A stretch of DNA of 64,000 nt from Actinoplanes xinjiangensis (lineage in GTDB: Bacteria > Actinomycetota > Actinomycetes > Mycobacteriales > Micromonosporaceae), in assembly GCF_003148685.1 (NCBI RefSeq), contig NZ_QGGR01000015.1, positions 62,001 to 126,000 of the forward strand, written 5' to 3'. Of the stretch, positions 1 to 9,170 are shown one piece after another (positions within the stretch are counted from its first letter, which is position 1; each line of letters starts with the position of its first letter). The notes beneath the pieces are model-generated. The model searched no databases, was not told the origin of the DNA, and worked only from the letters and a program-made list of their open reading frames with translations. A program made the translations under genes and the position numbers.

Positions 1-57
1 TCCCTTTCGCCTGCTCCGACACGGTAAAGTACCGGCGCTCACGACTTGGAGGTATCT

Positions 58-1065
58 GTGGCGGCCAGTCTCTTGCGCCGGTGCACCGCCCTGCTCGCGC
101 TCCTCGCCGCAGCCGTGGCGCTGGTGCTCGTCGCGCCTGCGTCGGCGGCCTCCGCCGACCCCGAGGGTGGCACCAAGAAGCTGCGCATCACGCTGGAGAA
201 CGCCGCAAAAGGCTACGACGCGGCGAAGACCAGGCTGGCCAACTCGAAGAAGCGGCAGAAGCAGCTGACCGAGGCGCTCAAACGGTCCGAGACGAACGCG
301 ACCGCACTCACCTCCCAGGTGAACGAGGTCGCCACCCGCGTCTACCAGATGGGCCGGGTCAACACGATCAGCCTGCTTCTCGGCAGCGGCTCCGCGAACA
401 ACTTCATGGAGCGGCTCCAGAGCCTCGACATGCTGGCCAAGATGGACAGCGGCACGCTCGCCGGGTACCGCAACGAGATCGAAACCGCCAAGAAGGCCAA
501 GACCGCGCTGGACGCCGAGGTCATCGAGCAGCAGCGTCAGGTCAACGTGATGGCGAAGAAGAAGCGGGAGGCCGAGCTGGCCCTCGCCGAGGTCGGTGGC
601 GGCGCGGCCGGCGGTTTCGTCGACCCGGATTCGGCCGCGGCCAAACCGGCGCCCCGCAACTCCGACGGCTCCTGGCCGAAGGAGTCCTGCACCGTCAAGG
701 ACCCCACCTCCAGCGGCTGCATCACCCCGCGCACCCTGCACGCCTACCAGGAGGCGCAGGCCGCCGGGTTCAAGCGGTACACGGTGTGTTTCAGCGAGCG
801 TTCCTCCGGCGAGCACCCGAAAGGCCGGGCCTGTGACCACTCGGCCGCGTCGGGCGGCTTCGAGAACTCCGCCGCGACCGGGGGCGACAAGACGTACGGT
901 GACCGGCTCGCCGCCTTCTACGTCAAGAACGCGGGCGAGCTCGGAGTGATGTACGTGATCTGGTACCGCCAGATCTGGATGCCCAGTACCGGATGGCGGG
1001 CGTACAGCGCCGGCGGTGGTCCCGCCGCCGTGCACACCAATCACGTCCACCTCTCCATGCTGTGA
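58..1065 (+). CDS. Secreted coiled-coil protein with ARB-07466-like C-terminal domain
   Basis: Exported protein of 335 aa. GTG 58 is chosen because GGAGG lies five bases upstream; a TTG twelve bases earlier overlaps that site. A signal peptide (RR, hydrophobic run, cleavage near APASAASA) is followed by a helical, Lys/Gln-rich coiled coil (about residues 35-175) like that of RipA/NlpC-type cell-wall hydrolases. The last ~125 residues have Cys pairs and two His/Asp clusters (GEHPKGRACDHS and HTNHVH) that look like the metal site of M15-like or ARB-07466 domains. I infer a role in envelope or peptidoglycan handling; enzymatic activity is not established. Confidence 0.8.
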   Translation: MAASLLRRCTALLALLAAAVALVLVAPASAASADPEGGTKKLRITLENAAKGYDAAKTRLANSKKRQKQLTEALKRSETNATALTSQVNEVATRVYQMGRVNTISLLLGSGSANNFMERLQSLDMLAKMDSGTLAGYRNEIETAKKAKTALDAEVIEQQRQVNVMAKKKREAELALAEVGGGAAGGFVDPDSAAAKPAPRNSDGSWPKESCTVKDPTSSGCITPRTLHAYQEAQAAGFKRYTVCFSERSSGEHPKGRACDHSAASGGFENSAATGGDKTYGDRLAAFYVKNAGELGVMYVIWYRQIWMPSTGWRAYSAGGGPAAVHTNHVHLSML

Positions 1066-1149
1066 CGGTCGCGCAGCCGCCCCCGGGCGGCTGAGGGTTG
1101 TCTGAGAGCGGCCTGTCGATGTGCGGGCGGGCCGTCGTCCGCCGGTAGC

Positions 1150-2652
1150 ATGCCGCCGATGGATACGAAGCCCCGCGCCCTGCCCTCGGCTCTGGCCACC
1201 GCCCTGGCCTTCGGCGCGAGCGGGGCCGTCCTGGTCCTGGAGATCGTCGCGCTGCGCCTGGTCGGACCCTATGTCGGCGTCACCCTCCAGGTGAGCAGCT
1301 CGGTCATCGGTGTCTCCCTGGCCGCCATCGCCTACGGCGCCTGGATCGGCGGCCGCCTCGCGGACCGTTTCGACCCGCGTGCCCTGCTCGCCCCCGCCCT
1401 GATCCTCGGCGCCATCGGCACCGCGGTCACCCTGCCGCTGGTCCGGTGGGGTGGCGAGTTCCTGCGTGGCGGTGCCGCCCCGGCCGTCCTGCTGCTCGCC
1501 GCGCTCGCCGTCTTCCTGCCCGCGCTGGTGCTGTCCACGATCGCGCCGATGGTCGTGAAGCTCCAGCTCTCCGACCTGAGCCGGGCCGGCAGCGTGGTCG
1601 GCCGCCTGTCCAGCATCGGCACCCTGGGAGCGATCACCGCCACCCTGATCACCGGTTTCGTGTTCGTCGCGGCGATGCCGAGCAGTGTGATCATCCTGAG
1701 CCTGGCCGTGCTGCTGGCCGTCGCCGGCTTCGCGCTGGGCTGGTGGCTGCGCCGTGACCTGCCCGGCACACTCAAGATCAGGGCCTCGCTGGCAGTGGTC
1801 GGGCTCGTCGGTGCCGGGCTCGGGGCGGCCGCTCCGACTCCCTGCGACGTGGAGACCGCCTACCACTGCGCCAGCGTCGTCGAGGACCCGGCACGGGACG
1901 GCGGGCGCACCCTGGTCCTCAACTCGGCGCGACACTCGTACGTCGATCTGAACGACCCCACCCACCTGGAGTTCGAGTACGTCAAGTGGATCGGCGCGGT
2001 CACCGAGGTACTCGCCCCCGCAGGCGCCCGCATCGACGCCCTGCACATCGGCGGCGGCGGCTTCACCGTCCCCGAATACCTGCGCGCCACCCGTCCCGGC
2101 AGTGACCAGATCGTCCTCGAACTCGACGGTGGCCTGGTCGACCTCGACCAGCGTGACCTCGGCCTGAAGCCCGGTCCCGACCTGCGGATCGAGGTCGGCG
2201 ACGCCCGGGTCGGCGTGGCCGGGCTCCCGGCGGCCGCCTACGACCTGGTGGTCGGTGACGCCTTCGGTCACCTGGTGGTCCCGTGGCACCTGGCCACCCG
2301 TGAGATGGCGGAGGAGGTGGCCCGGGTGCTGCGGCCGGGCGGCGTCTACGCCCAGAACGTGATCGACTATCCGCCCAACCGCTTCATCCGCGCCGAACTG
2401 GCCACCGTCGCGGCCGCCTTCCCGCACGTCGCGCTGATCGCCCCGCCCGCGGCGATCGCGGGTGACCGCGGTTCCAACTTCGTCATCCTGGCCTCGCACG
2501 ATCCGCTGCCGACCGACGCGATCTGGCCCCGGCTGGCCGCCGTCGAGGAGCCGGCGACCCTTCTCTCCGGCGCGGAGCTGGACGCCTTCATCGACGATGC
2601 CCGCGTCCTCACCGACGACTACGCCCCGGTGGACCAGCTTCTGGCCGGCTGA
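1150..2652 (+). CDS. Membrane-fused spermidine synthase-like protein
   Basis: 500 aa. The N-terminal ~210 residues form about seven membrane helices with a GxRLADRF-type loop. The C-terminal ~290 residues are a Rossmann methyltransferase fold of the SpeE family: the glycine-rich loop HIGGGGFTVP, the acidic strand LELDGG, and VVGDAF where SpeE enzymes carry the catalytic Asp. These fused transporter/SpeE proteins are common in actinomycetes, and their substrate is usually unknown. A second in-frame ATG at 1159 is possible; neither start has a clear ribosome site. The stop codon lies in a repeated sequence (see 2641). Whether it makes a polyamine cannot be told from sequence. Confidence 0.8.
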   Translation: MPPMDTKPRALPSALATALAFGASGAVLVLEIVALRLVGPYVGVTLQVSSSVIGVSLAAIAYGAWIGGRLADRFDPRALLAPALILGAIGTAVTLPLVRWGGEFLRGGAAPAVLLLAALAVFLPALVLSTIAPMVVKLQLSDLSRAGSVVGRLSSIGTLGAITATLITGFVFVAAMPSSVIILSLAVLLAVAGFALGWWLRRDLPGTLKIRASLAVVGLVGAGLGAAAPTPCDVETAYHCASVVEDPARDGGRTLVLNSARHSYVDLNDPTHLEFEYVKWIGAVTEVLAPAGARIDALHIGGGGFTVPEYLRATRPGSDQIVLELDGGLVDLDQRDLGLKPGPDLRIEVGDARVGVAGLPAAAYDLVVGDAFGHLVVPWHLATREMAEEVARVLRPGGVYAQNVIDYPPNRFIRAELATVAAAFPHVALIAPPAAIAGDRGSNFVILASHDPLPTDAIWPRLAAVEEPATLLSGAELDAFIDDARVLTDDYAPVDQLLAG

Positions 2653-2790
2653 TCCGGCCCTCGCGGTTTCGGGGTGCGGTGCCGGGTGGTGCGGTTTCCG
2701 GCCGGCCGTCGCGGTTTCCTGATGGGGTGCCGGGTGGTGCGGGTCCTGGCCGGCTGATTCGGCCGTCGCGGTTTCCGGATGGGTTTCGGA
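2641..2790. repeat. Imperfect repeats downstream of the SpeE-like gene
   Basis: CTGGCCGGCTGAT, which holds the stop codon of the upstream gene, recurs 105 bp later at 2746. The motif CGCGGTTTC occurs at 2662, 2710 and 2767, each followed by related GTGCCGGGTGGTGCGG or variants. This looks like slippage or partial duplication of the gene end; no function is seen. Confidence 0.6.
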
Positions 2791-2832
2791 GTGCGGCACC
2801 GGACGGCGAGCCGATCGGGCGAGAATCGGCGC

Positions 2833-4662
2833 ATGGGGCGTACGGAGCGAAACGGTCAGTCGAGCTCGCTCCGTCTCGCCGGCCGGTACCGCCTGCTGGA
2901 GAAACTCGGCACCGGCGGCATGTCGGTCGTCTGGCGCGGCTACGACGAGATCCTCGGCCGCGACATCGCCGTCAAGGTGCTCTCGCCACGGCTGGCCGAG
3001 GACCGCACCTTCCGGGACCGGCTGCGGCAGGAGGCGCTGGCCGCGGCGCGGCTCTGCCACCCGCATATCACCGGCATCCACGACTTCGGCGAGGCGCCGA
3101 TCTCGGAGCACCTGACCGTCCCCTACGTGGTGATGGAACTCAACGACGGTGAGTCCGTCGGCGCCCGCATCAGCCGGCAGGGATCCCTCGACTGGCGGGA
3201 GGCCGTCATGATCACCGCCGAGGTCGCGTCCGCGCTGGCCACCGCGCACGCCCGGGGCCTCGTGCATCGCGACATCACTCCGGCGAACGTGATGATCACC
3301 GGGGCCGGCGCCAAGATCGTCGACTTCGGGATCTCCGCCGTCGTCGGCCAGCGCGACGCCGCCGCGGACGGCAGCCTGCTCGGCACCCCCGCATACCTGG
3401 CCCCGGAACGCCTCGGCGGCTCCACGGTCTCGCCGGCCACCGACGTCTACGCCCTCGGGCTGCTGCTCTACCGGGCCCTCGCCGGCCGATTGCCGTGGCC
3501 CGCCGACAACACCGCCGACGCCCTCCGGGCCCACCTCTACGCCGACCCCGACCCGATCCCGGAAGTCGCCGGAATGCCGGCCGGTGTGGCCGAACTGTGC
3601 CTGCGGTGCCTCGCGAAGAGCCCCACGGACCGTCCCGCCGCGGCCGAAGTGGCCCGCGCCCTCGCCGCGACGGTCGGCGTGCGGCCCATCATCCCGCCGC
3701 TGCGACCGGGCGAACGGCATGCGGCACCGGCGGCCAGGGCGGTCGCGGCGATCCCGGCAGCCCGAGACAGGCGACCGGGGGTACGGCGGACACTGCGCGC
3801 CTGCTTCGACCGGCCGGTGAGCGCCGCCACGACCGTACGCCTGCGTGCCGGTCTGCGAATCGGATCCGCCCTGCGTCTCGGTCGGGTGCGCCCGCTCGGT
3901 GGCGGACTGTTCGTCGGTAAGCGCCGCGACGTCCTCCCGGCGAACCGCCTGCAGGGCCGCCGTCACCGCACGCCCGCCATCGTCGTCCTCGCCACGGTGA
4001 CCCTGCTCGCCGCCACGGCGGTCAACTGGTCCATCCGTCGGGAGACCGACGACACCGGGCGAACCCACACCACCGCGACCGGCGCGGGCACACCTGCCGC
4101 CGCCGGCCCGGACCGGATCCACTGCAAGGTCCGCTACCAGGTACGCCGGGACTCCGGCTCGTACTTCGAAGCCCGGCTCAGCGTGATCACGTCGGAGACG
4201 GCGGACTGGCGGATCGAGTTCGCCTACCCCGGCACGCAGCGTCTCGCCGCCACGCCCGACGCCGTGACCCAGCAGGGTCACCGTGTGGTGGTGAACGGCC
4301 AGGGCCGCTCGCGCGCGATCGTTCTCCAGGGCGGCTATCGCAGCCACAATCCGCTGCCTCTCTCCTTCGTGCTGAACGGCCGTCCGTGCCGTGCCGAGGT
4401 CCTGGGCGGGACCACCGGCGACGCGCTGGGCGATCCGGCGGGCGGCTCGCTCGACGCTTCCGGGCGACGAGCCGGGGGTACGGGCAACGCCGCCGGCGAG
4501 AAGTCGGTCAACGCCACCACGGTCGAGGACCCTCCGGCCGGTGACCGGAAACGCCCACCGAGTCGCCGTGGCGGTGCCCCACGCCGCACCTCGCCGCCGC
4601 CGGCCGAGCGACTCCCCGAACCGGCGGTCAAGCGCTCAGGTGGCCTCTCCCTGGCTCTGTAG
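2833..4662 (+). CDS. Receptor-type Ser/Thr protein kinase with CBM2-like extracellular domain
   Basis: 609 aa from ATG 2833 (GAGAA seven bases upstream; an in-frame ATG at 2779 would add 18 residues). Residues ~17-280 are a Hanks-type kinase: GTGGMSVVW loop, AVKV lysine near 46, HRDITPANV catalytic loop near 144, DFG and APE. A basic linker leads to one membrane helix at ~379-398. Outside, residues ~430-518 follow the CBM2 pattern: flanking cysteines (HCKVRY and FVLNGRPC), a buried Trp in DWRIEF, then YPG and TQQG. The surface tryptophans that bind cellulose in classical CBM2 modules are not at the expected places. The tail is Pro/Arg-rich. Probably senses an external ligand or cell-wall state. 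Confidence 0.85.
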   Translation: MGRTERNGQSSSLRLAGRYRLLEKLGTGGMSVVWRGYDEILGRDIAVKVLSPRLAEDRTFRDRLRQEALAAARLCHPHITGIHDFGEAPISEHLTVPYVVMELNDGESVGARISRQGSLDWREAVMITAEVASALATAHARGLVHRDITPANVMITGAGAKIVDFGISAVVGQRDAAADGSLLGTPAYLAPERLGGSTVSPATDVYALGLLLYRALAGRLPWPADNTADALRAHLYADPDPIPEVAGMPAGVAELCLRCLAKSPTDRPAAAEVARALAATVGVRPIIPPLRPGERHAAPAARAVAAIPAARDRRPGVRRTLRACFDRPVSAATTVRLRAGLRIGSALRLGRVRPLGGGLFVGKRRDVLPANRLQGRRHRTPAIVVLATVTLLAATAVNWSIRRETDDTGRTHTTATGAGTPAAAGPDRIHCKVRYQVRRDSGSYFEARLSVITSETADWRIEFAYPGTQRLAATPDAVTQQGHRVVVNGQGRSRAIVLQGGYRSHNPLPLSFVLNGRPCRAEVLGGTTGDALGDPAGGSLDASGRRAGGTGNAAGEKSVNATTVEDPPAGDRKRPPSRRGGAPRRTSPPPAERLPEPAVKRSGGLSLAL

Positions 4663-4822
4663 CCGCCCGTCGCGCGCTTCCCGGGCTCCGGCCCGCTCTG
4701 AGCTCTGACTCCCGGGTCCGGGCTGCCACGCGACTGCCGGGCTCCGGACTGCACTTGACTCTCGGGCTCGGGGACTGCCACTTGGCCAGTCGGGTGATCG
4801 GTCCGTCGATAGGGTCGTTGCC

Positions 4823-5548
4823 ATGACAAGACTCGCAGTGGTGACCGGAGGCGGTACCGGGATCGGCAAGGCCACGGCCGGGATGCTCGCCGGCGAGGGC
4901 TTCGACGTGATCATCGTCGGCCGGCGTGCCGAGGTCCTCGCTGACGCGGTGAAGTGGATCGGGCCGCAGGCCACCGCCGTCACCGCGGATGCCTCCGACC
5001 CGGCCCAGGTGCCCGCCGTCGTCGAGGCCGTCGCCGGGCGCCCGCTCGACGTGCTGGTCAACAACGCCGGGGCGTACCTCGACGGCGACGACACCACCCT
5101 GGACGGGGTGGCCGCGCGCTGGCGGGCGAACCTCGACTCCAACGTGCTCTCCGCCGTACTCATGACCACCGCCCTCCTCCCGCGGCTCCGCCGCCCAGGC
5201 GGCAAGATCATCCTGACCAGCTCGATCGCCGCCCAGCGTGGCGGCGGCGGGCCCTACTCCGCGGCCAAGGCAGCCCTGCACGGGTACGGCCTCGACCTGG
5301 CCACCTCCCTCGGCGCCGAAGGGATCACGGCGAACGTCATCGCCCCCGGATACGTCACCGACAGTGAGTTCTTCGACGGCCGGATGACCCCTGAAGGTCA
5401 TCAGAAACGAGTGGACGCCAGCGTGCTCAAGCGAGCCGGCACCCCCGACGACATCGCCGAAGCAGTCCGCTGGCTGGTCGGCCCCGGCGGTGGCTTCGTC
5501 ACCGGCCAGATCATCAACGTGAACGGCGGGTCCGTACTGGGCCGCTGA
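4823..5548 (+). CDS. SDR-family NAD(P)-dependent oxidoreductase
   Basis: 241 aa, the usual size for a classical short-chain dehydrogenase. TGGGTGIGKA near the N-terminus binds the cofactor; NNAG stabilises the fold; Ser in TSSIA and YSAAK supply the catalytic Ser-Tyr-Lys; the PGYV loop after it is typical. The upstream 160 bp contain short imperfect CCGGGCTCCGGACTGC repeats and no gene. Substrate unknown. It stands alone, transcribed away from the kinase gene end. Confidence 0.9.
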   Translation: MTRLAVVTGGGTGIGKATAGMLAGEGFDVIIVGRRAEVLADAVKWIGPQATAVTADASDPAQVPAVVEAVAGRPLDVLVNNAGAYLDGDDTTLDGVAARWRANLDSNVLSAVLMTTALLPRLRRPGGKIILTSSIAAQRGGGGPYSAAKAALHGYGLDLATSLGAEGITANVIAPGYVTDSEFFDGRMTPEGHQKRVDASVLKRAGTPDDIAEAVRWLVGPGGGFVTGQIINVNGGSVLGR

Positions 5549-5685
5549 CCCGCGCGTCGGTCGTCTCGTCACGGTGGCCCATCCCCGTGTCTCACCAAGA
5601 CGGCCGAGCCGCATCGAGACGGCTCATCGAGGGCCGTCTCGTTCACGCGGTCTCTCACTAAGGCGCCGCCGGGTTCATGGGTCTC

Positions 5686-6084
5686 TCATCGAGGGCCGCC
5701 GGTGAATCGGTCCTCGCCCGGCCGGTCGGCGCGGAACCGCAGCCCGGACCAGCGATCGTCGATGGCGACCTGTCCGCACGGTCGCATGCCGAAGTCGGCG
5801 ACGATCGGCCACAGCGAGTCCCGGTTGATGTCGGCCTTGTTGCCTTTCGGATAGGCGATCCAGAAGGCGGCCGGCTTGTCGAGGTCCGCGCGATGCTGTT
5901 CCAGTTGGTCCCGCACACCGGCGGCATCCTCGACGAACACCACCGCGGTGCTCGCGGTGGCGAGGGCGCCGCTTTCCCGTACCCCCTCGGGCATCGGCGT
6001 CAGCAGGGGGAGCCGGGCCGGCTCGTTCAGCCACACGGTGGAGTTCGGCTTGATCAGTAGTTTTTCGGCGATGGTCTTGGTCAT
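5686..6084 (-). CDS. Small conserved protein of unknown function (WIAYPK family)
   Basis: 132 aa starting at ATG 6084 with MTKTIAEKLLIKPN. The pattern (K-L-x-I-K-P near the start, then FWIAYPKGNKADINRD, GQVAIDDRWSGLRFR near the end) matches a widespread family of small cytosolic bacterial proteins for which I know no function. The open frame continues upstream of this ATG but with Arg/Pro-rich noise, so the longer version is rejected. No neighbour suggests a pathway. Confidence 0.75.
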   Translation of the reverse strand: MTKTIAEKLLIKPNSTVWLNEPARLPLLTPMPEGVRESGALATASTAVVFVEDAAGVRDQLEQHRADLDKPAAFWIAYPKGNKADINRDSLWPIVADFGMRPCGQVAIDDRWSGLRFRADRPGEDRFTGGPR

Positions 6085-6754
6085 GTCCCTGAGGTTTCCA
6101 TTCACGCGGGGATAGTTCGCCGAGTTCGGTGAAGCCTGCCCACCTCGGTGCGGGTCCGCCGGGTGGGCCGCACGCCGCCGACTGCTCGACGCGCTGATGC
6201 AGTGGGCATCGGCTGCACCATCGGGTGAAAACGCAGCCCTGAGTGCCACCCCGGTTCTCGGGTTGCCGCCCGTCCGGGGTGGCACCCGCCCGGCTGCCTC
6301 CCGTCCGGATGGCGACAGCCACCGGACCGGGGTGCCACCGATCCGGGGTACGGGCCGGCATCCGTCGCCGCGAGCCGGCCATCTCGGCCAGTACGCGTCG
6401 CCCACGGATGCGGCCCGGCCAGCCGGCGCCTGTCACCGCAGACGCCGGCTGGATGACCGGCACCTGTCACCGCAGATGCCGGCCGGGTGGCCGGCGCTCG
6501 CTTACTCGGGCGCCGGCCGGTGGGGGAGCGGGCCGGTCACAGACCGGCCCGCCCTGGTGGTGGCCGGGGCCCGGCCTCCGCCGGCTTGACGCTGTTGCGT
6601 GCCGGAACGATCCGGCCGCCCGGTCGCCCACCGATCCGCGGCCCGCGCCGCCGGGCCGTCCATCTGCCTGAAGCCTGCATTTCGACTCTCCCGAACGCCG
6701 ATCCCGCTGGACGGAGCGAGCATGGTCGATCCGGGAGGGAGGCGTCGGCCAGGC
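6085..6754. other. Long intergenic region, no convincing gene
   Basis: About 670 bp between divergent genes. All frames give Arg/Pro/Gly-rich noise. It holds a direct repeat of 27 bases with 34-bp period (copies at 6423-6449 and 6457-6483, core CCTGTCACCGCAGA), in which each copy begins CCGGC and ends GCCGGC and so can form a small hairpin, and several GGGGTGGCACC-like near repeats around 6280-6350. Confidence 0.5.
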
Positions 6755-6780
6755 TGTGGACAACTCCGGACTGTGGATAA
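6755..6780. promoter_or_regulatory. Two DnaA-box-like sites upstream of rqlH
   Basis: A 17-bp direct repeat CTGTGGA(C/T)AACTCCGG contains TGTGGACAA at 6755-6763 and TGTGGATAA (reverse complement of the consensus TTATCCACA) at 6772-6780, about 40 bp before the rqlH start. Binding by DnaA is inferred from the 9-mer only. Confidence 0.5.
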
Positions 6781-6817
6781 CTCCGGGCCGATCTTCGCGG
6801 GCTGATAGACATGCCGG

Positions 6818-8989
6818 GTGACTGATACGACGCGAACGGCAGCCGAACGGGCGGTGGTGCGGGAGCGGGCCGAGGAGGTGCTCCGACGCCTGGCCGGCGA
6901 GCACGCCGTCCTCCGGGAGGACCAGTGGAGGGCGATCGAGGCCCTCACCGTGGACCGGCGGCGGGTGCTCTGTGTGCAGCGCACTGGGTGGGGCAAGTCG
7001 GCGGTCTACTTCGTGGCCACGGCACTGCTCCGGTCCGGGGTCGCCGCCGAGCCGGGTGATCATCCGGCCGGGCCGACGGTCATCGTGTCGCCACTGCTCG
7101 CCCTCATGCGTAACCAGGTCGAGTCGGCCGCCCGAGCCGGGATCACCGCACGGACCATCAATTCGGCGAACCTCGACGAGTGGTCCCTGATCGAGCAGGA
7201 GATCCGCGCCGGCGAGGTGGACGTGCTGCTGATCTCCCCGGAGCGGCTGAACAACCCCGACTTCCGTGACAACGTGCTGCCCGGTCTCGCCGGGAGCACC
7301 GGTCTGCTCGTGGTCGACGAGGCACACTGCGTCTCGGACTGGGGCCATGACTTCCGGCCCGACTACCGGCGGTTGCGGACGTTCCTGGCGGGGCTTCCGG
7401 GGCGTACCCCGGTGCTCGCCACCACCGCCACCGCGAACGCCCGTGTGACCGCCGACGTCGCCGACCAGCTCGGTGACGCACTGGTGCTGCGGGGCCCGCT
7501 CGACCGTGACTCCCTTCGCCTGGCCGCTCTGCGCCTGGAGAATCCGGCACACCGCCTGGCCTGGCTCGCCGACCATCTGGAGCGGCTGCCGGGGTCCGGC
7601 ATCGTCTACACGCTGACCGTCGCCGCGGCCACCGAGACGGCCGATTTCCTGCGCTCTCGGGGGTTCGAGGTGGCCTCCTACACCGGCCAGGTGGAGGATG
7701 CCGAGCGCCGGGTCGCCGAGCAGGATCTGCTGAACAACAAGATCAAGGCGCTGGTGGCGACCTCCGCGCTCGGCATGGGCTTCGACAAGCCCGACCTGGG
7801 TTTCGTCGTCCACCTCGGAGCGCCGCCGTCGCCGATCGCGTATTACCAGCAGGTCGGCCGAGCCGGCCGGGCCGTCGAGCATGCCGAGGTGATGCTGCTG
7901 CCCGGCCCCGAGGACGTCGCGATCTGGCGATATTTCGCGTCCCTGGCCTTCCCTCCGGAAGACCAGGTGCGGGCGGTGTTGTCCCGGCTCTCCCCGGACC
8001 AGCCGATGTCCACGCAGGCGCTGGAGCCGCTGGTCGACCTCCGGCGCACCCGCCTGGAGCTGATGCTCAAGGTCCTCGACGTGGACGGCGCGGTCCGGCG
8101 CACCCGCGGCGGCTGGCTCGCCACCGGCGAGCCGTGGACCTACGACGAGGCGCGGCTGCGGCGCGTCGCCGAGGCGCGCGAGACCGAGCAGAGAACCATG
8201 ATCGAGTACGCGGAGACGACCACCTGCCGCATGGAGTTCCTCCGCCGGTGTCTCGACGATCCGGAGGCCGTTCCCTGCGGTCGGTGCGACAACTGTGCCG
8301 GCCCGCTGTTCGACGCCGAGGTGTCGTCGGCGTCGCTGGCGGCTGCCGATGCCTTCCTGGGGCGCCCGGGCACCGAGATCGCCCCGAAGAAGATGTGGCC
8401 CACCGGCCTGGCCGCCGTCGGCATCTCGCTCAAGGGCCGGATCGCGCCGTCCGAGCAGAGCGAGCCGGGCCGGGCCGTCGGCCGCCTCTCCGATCTGGGC
8501 TGGGGCAACCGCCTGCGCGCCGCCGTCTCACCGGAATCGCCCGATGCTCCCGTCCCCACCGATCTGGCCGCTGCCGTGATCGAGGTGCTCAAAGCGTGGG
8601 CCAGGGGAGACGATGCCTGGAAACAGCGTCCAGCGGCCGTGGTCGCGGTTTATTCACAGCGTCATCCACAACTTATCCACAGCCTTGCCGAGCACATCGC
8701 CACGGTGGGGCGGCTGCCGATGCTCGGCTCTCTCGAAGCCGCACATCCCGCGGGCCGGGCGGCTGAGCCGGGTGCCTACCGAGGTAACAGCGCCCAGCGG
8801 GTTCGTGGCCTGCACGACGCCTTCGTGGTCCCTGCCCATGTTGCCTCTGAGCTGCCAGAACTATCCGGTCCGGTGCTCCTGGTCGACGACCTGACCGACT
8901 CCGGCTGGACCCTGGCGCTGGCCGGCCGAGCCCTCCGGCGGGCCGGCGCTCCAGGCATCCTTCCGTTCGCCCTCGCCATTGCGGGCTGA
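6818..8989 (+). CDS. rqlH: RecQ-like DNA helicase of the RqlH type
   Basis: 723 aa from GTG 6818. An SF2 helicase core has RTGWGKS (Walker A, ~55), DEAHCVSDWGHDFRPDY (~166) and QVGRAGRA (motif VI, ~344). A zinc module follows with four cysteines (TTCRMEF, then CGRCDNC, ~468-493). There is no HRDC domain; instead the C-terminus (~600-723) resembles a phosphoribosyltransferase, with VLLVDDLTDSGWTL at ~687. This domain order matches mycobacterial RqlH, a 3'-5' translocase and helicase. The role of the PRTase-like end is unknown. Perfect DnaA-box 9-mers lie just upstream, inside, and just downstream of the gene. Confidence 0.85.
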   Translation: MTDTTRTAAERAVVRERAEEVLRRLAGEHAVLREDQWRAIEALTVDRRRVLCVQRTGWGKSAVYFVATALLRSGVAAEPGDHPAGPTVIVSPLLALMRNQVESAARAGITARTINSANLDEWSLIEQEIRAGEVDVLLISPERLNNPDFRDNVLPGLAGSTGLLVVDEAHCVSDWGHDFRPDYRRLRTFLAGLPGRTPVLATTATANARVTADVADQLGDALVLRGPLDRDSLRLAALRLENPAHRLAWLADHLERLPGSGIVYTLTVAAATETADFLRSRGFEVASYTGQVEDAERRVAEQDLLNNKIKALVATSALGMGFDKPDLGFVVHLGAPPSPIAYYQQVGRAGRAVEHAEVMLLPGPEDVAIWRYFASLAFPPEDQVRAVLSRLSPDQPMSTQALEPLVDLRRTRLELMLKVLDVDGAVRRTRGGWLATGEPWTYDEARLRRVAEARETEQRTMIEYAETTTCRMEFLRRCLDDPEAVPCGRCDNCAGPLFDAEVSSASLAAADAFLGRPGTEIAPKKMWPTGLAAVGISLKGRIAPSEQSEPGRAVGRLSDLGWGNRLRAAVSPESPDAPVPTDLAAAVIEVLKAWARGDDAWKQRPAAVVAVYSQRHPQLIHSLAEHIATVGRLPMLGSLEAAHPAGRAAEPGAYRGNSAQRVRGLHDAFVVPAHVASELPELSGPVLLVDDLTDSGWTLALAGRALRRAGAPGILPFALAIAG
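8650..8681. promoter_or_regulatory. DnaA-box-like cluster inside rqlH
   Basis: Three head-to-tail sites in 32 bp: TTATTCACA (8650-8658), TCATCCACA (8662-8670) and the exact consensus TTATCCACA (8673-8681). They lie in the region joining the helicase module to the PRTase-like domain, where codon choice must accommodate them (AT-rich for this genome). Confidence 0.5.
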
Positions 8990-9004
8990 CCATTGTCGCC
9001 GTCC

Positions 9005-9066
9005 TTATCCACAGGCGGGGCCGGTCGCCCCGTCTGTGGATAACCGCGCCGACGTAGTTATCCACA
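9005..9066. promoter_or_regulatory. Three consensus DnaA boxes, two forming the base of a hairpin after rqlH
   Basis: TTATCCACA at 9005-9013, its reverse complement at 9035-9043 and TTATCCACA again at 9058-9066. The first two form a hairpin: TTATCCACAG pairs with CTGTGGATAA, and inside it GGGGC pairs with GCCCC. It begins 15 bases after the rqlH stop, so it could also serve as a transcription terminator. Confidence 0.55.
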
Positions 9067-9170
9067 GGCAGGAGCCGCCGGTGACACCCGCGCGGACAAG
9101 GCCACCGCCGCGGCTGGGAGCAGCTGTCCAGTCGACGGTGGCTGGCCGCGCAGCAGCACGAGAAGGGTGC

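Noticed and set aside
6085..6754. Coding frames upstream of rqlH
   Set aside because: Arg/Pro-rich in all frames, no ribosome sites or motifs; treated as intergenic.
6755..9066. Chromosomal origin of replication
   Set aside because: No dnaA or dnaN nearby and no AT-rich unwinding region; DnaA boxes alone do not make an origin.
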